From Gaeumannomyces sp. JS-464 (lineage: Eukaryota; Ascomycota; Sordariomycetes; Magnaporthales; Magnaporthaceae): a DNA stretch of 64,000 nucleotides. The translations under genes were made by a program, and so were the position numbers. Positions 56,734-64,000 of the stretch are shown piece by piece. Each line of letters begins with the position of its first letter. Position 1 is the stretch's first letter. Where the stretch lies: contig NGZR01000001.1 of NCBI GenBank assembly GCA_002197995.1, forward strand, positions 8,742,001 to 8,806,000. The letters are read 5' to 3'. The notes under the pieces are model-generated. The model searched no databases. It was not told the origin of the DNA and saw nothing but the letters and a program-made list of their open reading frames with translations.

Positions 56734-58287
56734 GAAAAATAGTTAAATTAATATGAGGCGGGGAGATATAAGTTGGGGGCGGATGGGTTGTTTCGTATTC
56801 GAGCGAGATGGTGCGCATAACACGCTTTGCTATACATGGGGCTGGGCGTGTGATCAGTAATGAGAAATTTATGCCTCCGCTTTCCTTGCTTTTTTTTTCT
56901 TTCGATTTTCAGCTTTCTCTTGCCGCCTTCCCATCTGCCTGCCACGTCGTCTCTGCCCGATATAGGTTGGCAGCGAAGGCTCTGCCGGCAAGTCTTGGGA
57001 CAGACCAATGTTACCCTTTTGCCACCCGTGGTGGTGTCCTTCGGGTCTTGGTAGACATCTTCCACGTCACAAGGCATTCCCACCGGACTTTCTTTCTTTT
57101 TTGTTGGTGCCAAAGGTGCAGGCACCCGATACTCCCGCGCCGTGCCTCTCTCCCTCCCTCTCACACTTGACTACGATTCCAGGGGGGGGGGGGGGGGGGG
57201 GGGGGGGGAAGCAAGAAAGGGAAAAGACCGACATTGCGTGCGTAACAACCCAAGCGCACACCCGGGCACCGCTCGCCCCCTGGGCAGCTCTGCATACCTA
57301 GGCACTGCCTACGACGCCGTGTCCAGGGCGCACACGCATGGGCCGGACAGACGGAACGACCAGGCCGAAGGGAGGGCAGAGGATTGCACTGCAGCGCAGG
57401 TGACGGATGGCACAGCATTTTCTTCTTCTTTCTTTCTCGTTATAGCCGACTCATGGTGTTGAAATCACGAGGAGGCCGTCTCGGACCATGGATGGGGCGG
57501 CATGGGGTAACACATTGTGTAGCCGACGCCATGCTGTTTAACCCCCCAGGCCCAAAGAGACATGCAGCGCGCGCGCGCGCGCGTGGCCATGCTGCGCCGT
57601 GCCTTGGATTTTTCACCATGCTAATCTATGCGCCAAGGACTTATAGACGGAGAAAAGGAAAATAAGTGTGGTGGCACGGCCTGGTGACTCTGGCAATGGT
57701 TATCTCTTCGCTGTTTCTGCATATGCATGTCTTCGATGTGAACAAGGATGGTCGCCCTGCACGGCTGGAAGGGATCGCCAAGATTCAGCTTTACTAGCCC
57801 GAGGGAAAGAGAAAAGAATTACAATCCGGACGAAATGGTGGCAGCATGACCAAATAGAATAAATTTCGACCTAAAGGCTGTCGTAACAGCAGCTCGCTAG
57901 ATGAGAAACAAACATTATCAAATGCCGGCCCGGGCACCTAGGCTATAGGTCCATGGAGGCCGGCTGTGCCCATCTATGCGGAGCGCAAAATCTGAGTGGT
58001 TTTCTCGTGGGTGCCTCTGAAAGAAACCGCCGTGGTATCGTGTCCCTCCACACCCCCCGCTGCCTCGTCGTGTAGTTTTGTTTGGCTGGCAAAAGGAAAC
58101 CCCAAAATGAGATCCCTAAAAGCATGCAACCTCCTCCCACCGTCGTCCAAAGATAGCAAATACTTTTGGCGTATGTCGTGATATGTAGCGTATCCTCATG
58201 AATCAATCCACTATTTCTCCGTCATAACAGTTATGATCATATCTCATAACTGGTTGTCTGTGGTCGCGTTAATGTCAAAAAGATTGC
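56734..58287. other. intergenic between convergent genes, with simple repeats
   Basis: 1.55 kb with no supportable gene. It holds the G27 run (57182-57208) and an alternating GC run (57567-57583). Confidence 0.5.
57182..57208. repeat. poly(G)27 tract
   Basis: Twenty-seven consecutive G. Such runs are rare in fungal genomes, form stacked quadruplexes, and are hard to sequence, so the count is approximate. Confidence 0.9.
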
Positions 58288-61200
58288 TCACAGGCCGCCC
58301 CCCGAACCACCCTGCTGACCTCCAAAGAAGAAGCCATCAAAGAGGTCCACCTGCTGGCCGCCGTCGCTAAAGTCGTGGTGCATACCCTCCCACCCGAGGC
58401 CGAAGCCAAGGTCCATCTGCGTGTCGGGACCGTTCATCCCTGGCATCCCTGCGGCAACGAGGTCCTGTGGCGCCGCTGCGGCAAGTCCCTGGATGAAGTC
58501 CATGCCTTGCATCTCCGCAAAGCTCAGCGCCCCCGGTGTGAACGCTGGCGCAGATTGAGGGGCCTGTTGCGGGTGCTGATGTCGCCGCCTCTGCTGCTGT
58601 TGCTGCTGGTAGCCTTCCATATTGCCCACAGACCTGGCCGTCCGTGGTGTTGCCGGGCCGGGCGAGTTCACCAGAACCGCGGCCGAGCCCGATGGCGACA
58701 CGGATGCATGCCGCTGCAACTGTTGCGGCGGCGGCTGCTGTTGCTGTTGCTGCTGCACAAACGTGGGTGATGGTAGGATCCCTGGGTCCGTGACAACCGT
58801 CGAATCGGGTGATGCCGCGGCGTCGGACCCGCTTGCCGTACTGCGCGGTGGCGGCGGTGGCGGCGCAGCCATGGATCGCATCAGCATGAGCGCATCTGGA
58901 TCCGTCTTGACCTCTCCAGGAAGGCGGAACTGCGGGTTTCCGTGTGTCTGGATCGGGGGCGATGCGTTGGCAGGGAAGCCAACCGAGGAGGCGCCCAGCT
59001 CGACCGAGCGCCGGGGGTGTGGCATCTGGTGACCTCTTGTTGACGCTGACGACTCGCTCTGTGCCGCCCAGTCCGATCCTCTGGTTGCAACCTCAGAGCT
59101 GTTTCTGGAGCTGTGGTGTTGATGGTGGTGTCTGTGTCCCCTAGCTGGTGCCATCGCGGCTGCCCCGAAGCCGCCCGTCGAAGCCGCCATCTTTATGGTC
59201 GCCTTCGCAGTTCTGTCGAAGGCATCCTTGCATGCTTCTGCAGGCGGGCACTTGTCGCTCAGGTCGGTGAAAACAGAGTTTGCGGCCAGGATGGTGAAGT
59301 CCACCTCATCCATCGTCTTTGGAACAAGACATTGTGTCATGTCAGCATACCGCAGATGTCGTGTGAGCTTCTAACGAGACGTAGACATACCAATCGACTC
59401 CGCACAATGGGCGAGTGCCAGATTGCGTAGAGGTACGATATCCCGGCCATGAACATGTGGTGGGTGGCGAGATACGTGTAGTTGACGACGCCGGCCACAT
59501 GCAGGGTGCGGTAGAGCCGGAGTATCTTCTGCCCGGCCTCGGCAACCTTGAGGTAGACGCGGTCCTCGTCCTCGCGCAGCTCGCCGCTATACACATTGGG
59601 GCTGTTCATCTCCTTGGAGATGTGGTACTCGCCCTCAAACATGGCCGGAACGCTGAGGCTCTGCCGGTAGAGCATGATGATGGCCTGCCAGTAGTTGAGG
59701 TCCAAGAAGTCCGTCGAGAAGTCGACGCCGGTGCGCTCCTGCTTAGGCGCCGACCGCTTCCACTCGTAGAGTCGCCGATCGATGTCGATGCGCCACGATC
59801 GGAACGTTTCGTGGCGTACCAGGAACGGTGACGGCAGGTCCGTGTGCATGAACGGATTGTCGCGGTTCTGCCCCTGAGCCCGCACGAGCTGAGCCTGCTG
59901 GAACTGCAGCACTTGCAGGATCTCGGATTGCAGCAGCCTGAGCCGGAAGTAGTGCTCACCCACCAGCTTGGAGCTTGGCTCGATCCGGTCAGCAGGAGGC
60001 TCGACGAAGCCGTCCCGCGTGATAAACTCGTCCTCGAGGAGCGATGGGAACTCGGTCGTGATGATCTGGTCCGAGATGCCGAACGGCCGCCCGACGCATA
60101 TGCTCACCAGCCTGTCTAGTGAGTATGTGCACCACCATAGCCTGCGCCTGAGGTCCCGGATGTACTCCCGGCGCCCGCGCTCGCGCCCTGCCAGCTCATC
60201 TCCGTCTCCTTCACCCTCGCCCAGGCCGACCTGGGGTCCTTGCCATCCTCAAAATGAAGCCCGAGATCGATGGCCAGTCGGATGGCAACCCCAATGATGT
60301 ACCACAAGCCCGGAGGAACTGGTCTCAGAAGGGCAAAGTTTGCCAGCAACAGCACCGCCTGGAGCTCCTCCAGACCGCCGCCGCTGGTGCTGAGACAGGC
60401 CTCGAGATGGATGATGGCGCTGGCGTGGTATTCCTCGGGCTGACACTGCTTGGAGCCGTCAGCCGTTTCGCCAGGGGCCGAACGGGTGGACGACTTCTTC
60501 GAATCGGCCAGTATTATGCCACCGCCGATTGCGAAGACCATATTGAGCATGTACTGCTCTTTGGGCGTGCGCTGTCGCCCCTCCTCGTAGGCCCTCTCGA
60601 ACATCTCCATAAAGTCGCCGCGGTGAAGGACGGGTATCTGGGGGTTCGCGTGCTGGAAGTACAGGTTGACCAGCCGGAGACCCAGCTGCTTGTCAGGAAA
60701 CGTGGCAGGGTGAATTGTTGGTTTGGTGTGGAGGCCAAAAAACGAGTCTCTCATCGAGGTCGCGGGCTGCTGGCCCGACGAGCTCGCGGGCGAGGGCCGG
60801 TATGGCTTGACACCGCCCTTGTCTGAGCTGGACTTTTGGTCCGACACGGACGATTGCACAGCTGCAAAGACGATGCGCGCGAACGAAACGCCAGCGGTCG
60901 AGCCCAGGTATCGCGGGTTGGACGCTCCGGGAACCGCCGTTTTGGAGACGAGCCTCTGCAGGCCCGACGGCCCGTCGCCGTTGCTCTGCGAGCCAGGGCC
61001 GCCGTTAGCTGCCCCCGCGGACGCGGCGAGGGCGGCTTCATAGGAATCAGCCTGACTCCGGCGGGTCGCGTCTCCGGGAGAGCCACCAGCGCTCGACCCG
61101 TTCGCCGCCACGCGAGAGCAGGGCTTAAGATCGCTGGCATCAGGAATAGGGATGCTGTTTGCTTGGAGGAGAGACTCGAGCTGCTCGATGCGCGTCTCGA

Positions 61201-61618
61201 GGTAGAAGACGTAACTACGGGGGATCTCCTTCTTGGTGATGGGGTCGTAGCCGACACAGGACGTGTTGGCCTTTGCGCAACTGAGACAGCTGGGCAGCCT
61301 CTGGTCGCAGCGGTTCTTGCGCAGGCGGCAGCGGTTGCAGGCGCTCACGTTGCGGAAGTTGCTACTCTGTCCCACCTTCATACTGGCGGCTGGGCCGGCG
61401 GCCGCCATCTCGTCCTGGGCTCGGAAGACCTCGCTCGACGGCGAGGCGGGGCCACCGCCGGCCGACACCGAGGCTGAAGCGGAGGCGGGAGGCGAATCCT
61501 TGGTGTCGGACGGCGAGGATGGACGGCGCCGTTTGGCCGGGTGCTGCCGGGGCGAGGGCGGCGCGTGCGCGAGGGCATTGTGCGCCTGCGGCTGCTGGGG
61601 AGGCTGCGCCGGCAGCAT
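58288..61618 (-). CDS. Zn(II)2Cys6 transcriptional activator with fungal_trans domain
   Basis: Nuclear DNA-binding regulator of roughly 1,080 residues. The zinc cluster is at about residues 94-121: CNRCRLRKNRC, then CLSCAKANTSC, with the C-x2-C-x6-C-x6-C-x2-C-x6-C spacing. The linker DPITKKEIPRSYVFYLETRI and a short coiled coil (IEQLESLLQAN) resemble the Ppr1-type group, which binds CGG-N6-CCG-like sites as dimers. The fungal_trans middle domain has LRLVNLYFQHANPQIPVLHR, IGVAIRLAIDLGLHFED and RRRLWWCTYSLDRLVSICVG. Intron 59317-59390 follows IWHSPIVRSRL and leads to TMDEVDFTILAANSVFTDLS. The tail is rich in His, Gln and Pro. A shift is needed near 60171-60192 (SWQG to the REYIRDL frame). I chose Met 61618 (MLPAQPPQQPQ); the frame is open to Met 61771. 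Its regulon is unknown; sequence alone does not tie it to the MDR gene. Confidence 0.83.
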
Positions 61619-64000
61619 GATGAATTCGGGCAACTCTATTCGCTTAGCCTGGCTGTGCAAGTCGGCGCTCTCCTGCTCGGCAGCGGAAACGCACGCGCTC
61701 CGTCCGGTCCAGGCTAGCTCGCGAGCGGCACCGCGGTGAGGACGAGAGCAAAGAAAAAAAAAGTTCTCCACTTCCCCCGAACCCGAGACCAGCCGGAAAA
61801 CGGGCCGGCGGCAGTGTCAGATATTGATGGGCTGCGCTGAGCCCGGCAAGTGCGAATGTGGGGTGGCTGGCTGGGCCAGGGCGACCAGGGAGCTGTCAAA
61901 GGGGGCGGTTGGGGCTAGCAAAAGCAACCTTGAGCCTCCAGGGAGGAGCGGCCACCGTCGGGTGCTGCTGTGACTGTGAGGTGGGATAGTGCAGGTAGGG
62001 ATGGGACGGACGGTGGCTGCCGCTGCAGCATTGAAGGCGCCTTTTCGTTTTCTCCCTTGTTCTCTGGAATAAAAACCAAATTCCCAAAAAATCAAATGGT
62101 TGACGGCGCAAACGCTAAACGAACGGGACACGGCACACCGCAGCAGCAGTGAGGGAAAGCCGAGGGCAAGGCAGACAGGGCGGGCGGCCGGCGGCAAATC
62201 CAATTTCTCAACTCGCTGGCAGCAGGCTGGCCCAAGCTCTCGTCCCTTCTCGCTCACTTCGTCTCCGCGCGCTGCTGGGGCGTGTTTTCGGTCCCATCGA
62301 TGTCCCGCACGGGAGCTCGGGGCACCCCTGTTTCTTTGCTTTTTCCCCTTCCCAATCCCTCCAGCAGAGGGCGTCCAATTGAGACTTGGAGACGCAGGTG
62401 GCGCTGTGCGACGGACAATACGGGCGTGCGGTGCGGCCTGGGCTCTTCGTCTCTTTTCGGGGATGCGTGTGGCCGGCTAGGTCAGAAGCAGAAGCGGAGG
62501 TGCTGCGTGTGTTGGGAGGGGAAAACCTCGTTGCAGGGGCGGAGCAGGAGAACAAGAGAGAGAAGGGCCAGGGTAAGACAAGCAGGGGACCAGATACGAC
62601 GGCGAATCGGCTTCTGTTGAGCTCAATCCTTGAGTAGGGATGAACGAGGGGATGTGCAGGGCCAAGGAAGTCTCAATGCTCACAAAAGCTTCACGTCGAT
62701 CTCCTTTTGTGATGTGTTTCTTTCTGCCGATGATGTGGGTATCTCGTCGGTTAAGGCTGCGACTTTGGCAACTGCGACACCGAGGGAGAAAAAAAATTGA
62801 CGGGGCAGGGCGCTCCTTCTCCGCGGTGACGGGACTAGTCGGGCTAGCCAATGTCACCTGCCCGCTCTCAGCTCTCCCAACCAAGCAACCCCAGGCAGCC
62901 TTCATCCACTCGCGATGCTTTGATAGGAGATGGCTGGCGAATGAGGGGAGACGCCTTCCATCCAAAATGGGTCCCGGCTCCCCGTGCGGCATTCACATAT
63001 GACGAACGGCAGTCAAGCCAGCCAGCGTATGAATCGCGCCCTGGAACCAACCAAAGAGGAGGAATGGGTATGTCGCTTTTCCCCCATGTTTAAGAGCGTT
63101 AGAGTTCTGTCCTCCGCTTTCTGCAGCTAATTTTGGCGGCATCACACTCCCCCTCCACCCACCGTCCTCTTTACCTGGTAGCGTTCAATTTTCCCTCAAC
63201 TGCGTTTACCGTCACCTCCACATCGCAGCAGTAGCCACCTTCTCCCGAAGGGGATGCGTCCTACGTAGTAAGCAGCCGAGGCAGGCATGGAGGCGGCGCC
63301 CGGTGGGAGCTGGGCGTGGGGGTTTCGAGCCTATCGCATTTTAGCGTGCGAATGCACATCCACCGCACATAGCTTCCCTTGTCTCTATAGGCTGGGATCT
63401 AGGATGGGAGGATGGCTGACAGCAGGAGGGAATCCTCGCCCGCGTTAGCTGCATACGCCAACAGCCTCAAGCGCCGACAAGTGCATAAGTGCCCCAGGGG
63501 GCTGGCGAAGCCAGCACGCTGCTTGGATATATGGATAAAAACTATGTAGGACACCGCCCATCCCACGTGGCTTTTTATTTTATTTTATTTTTTTATGCCA
63601 AGTTGAGATACGGATGTGTAGGTACAAACAGCCGCCCAACCAACGCGCTGGCATGCTCGCAGGGACCCTTGTCCCCAAGACAAACTCACATGGACGGCGA
63701 TGCGGCGACAAAAACAACCAACACGCACCGTCACCGCCAAGGCCGAGACCAGTCCGCTAGGATGAGCCAGCCAGCTGCACCAAGCTCGAAGCTGGAAGTG
63801 GTGTGCCGAGTTCCGGCGCAAAGAGCCGGCCTCGCCAGGATCCTAAATCCATCTCAGGCACGATGTAGCCGGTGTGGCCAGGCGAGGAGAAAATAGCGTC
63901 ATTGTAATGCAAAACTAAACTAAAATACGGGAGCCGTGACAATCGTGAGGAAGAAGAGCTTCTGGCGAAAAAATGCCCAGCCAAGGTCCCAAATACCCAA
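61619..64000. other. upstream region of the activator, no gene seen
   Basis: 2.4 kb with no supportable gene on either strand. The frames at 62100-63000 have no motif and overlap antisense frames of equal length. Long 5' leaders and promoters are usual for this regulator class. The T-rich stretch at about 63570-63595 and palindromic CATGGC-type words are unremarkable. Confidence 0.45.

Noticed and set aside
1..64000. CRISPR arrays, operons, phage or bacterial islands
   Set aside because: No direct-repeat/spacer pattern and no prokaryotic gene organisation; introns occur throughout.

Overview
The window is nuclear DNA of a filamentous ascomycete, most likely a Sordariomycete. The signs are short GT-AG introns (about 60-250 nt) with CTAAC/CTRAY-type branch sites, a GC-rich background, and fungal-only families: an FlbA/Rgs1-type RGS protein, a DUF7053 protein, a Ccg-6-like wall protein and Zn2Cys6 regulators. 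GGTACC and TACCTAGGTA-like words are scattered between genes. I cannot fix the genus. There is no CRISPR, operon or prokaryotic signal.

Layout. 0.5-7 kb: an unknown protein (-), tRNA-Ala(AGC) (-), then HGH1 (-) and ENP1/bystin (+) sharing a divergent promoter. 7.7-10.5 kb: ORC4 (+) with an N-terminal RGG tract and PHD finger, followed 30 bp after its stop by a 262-bp MITE-like element. 12-14 kb: a DUF7053 protein with a proline-rich repeat tail. 14.8 kb: a tRNA-like Pol III unit. 15-16 kb: a secreted, probably GPI-anchored wall protein (-). 17.9-20.3 kb: an FlbA/Rgs1-type RGS regulator (-). 20.3-30.1 kb: a stretch of nearly 10 kb with no gene I can support. 30-33 kb: a basic tail-anchored-like protein (+) and an NmrA-like oxidoreductase (+). 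33.5-39.7 kb, all (-): CDC73, a proline-rich unknown, and the LEU5 CoA carrier. 40-41.6 kb: an MT-A70/METTL4-like methyltransferase (+), divergent from LEU5. 41.8-44.1 kb (-): mitochondrial ribosomal protein uL23m and a DJ-1/PfpI protein. 45.6-48.9 kb: TSC1/hamartin (+). 50-53 kb: a single-pass membrane protein and a SnoaL-like protein (+). 53.9-55.1 kb: a broken Zn2Cys6 regulator. 55.6-56.7 kb: an MDR/enoyl-reductase-like enzyme (+). 58.3-61.6 kb: a large intact-looking Zn2Cys6 activator (-). 61.6-64 kb: apparently non-coding.

Most genes are housekeeping or signalling: ribosome and translation (ENP1, HGH1, uL23m), replication (ORC4), transcription (CDC73), CoA supply (LEU5), and growth or development control (FlbA, TSC1). 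Only the 53.9-61.6 kb end looks accessory.

A strong global feature is that about two thirds of the protein genes need one or more single-base shifts to stay in frame, usually at C, G or A runs and including essential genes. I read these mainly as base-calling errors in the assembly. The exception is the 53.9-55.1 kb regulator, which has three in-frame stops of a kind that C-to-T change at CpA would make, as expected from repeat-induced point mutation (RIP). The splice sites and joins given here were read by eye and not tested by alignment.
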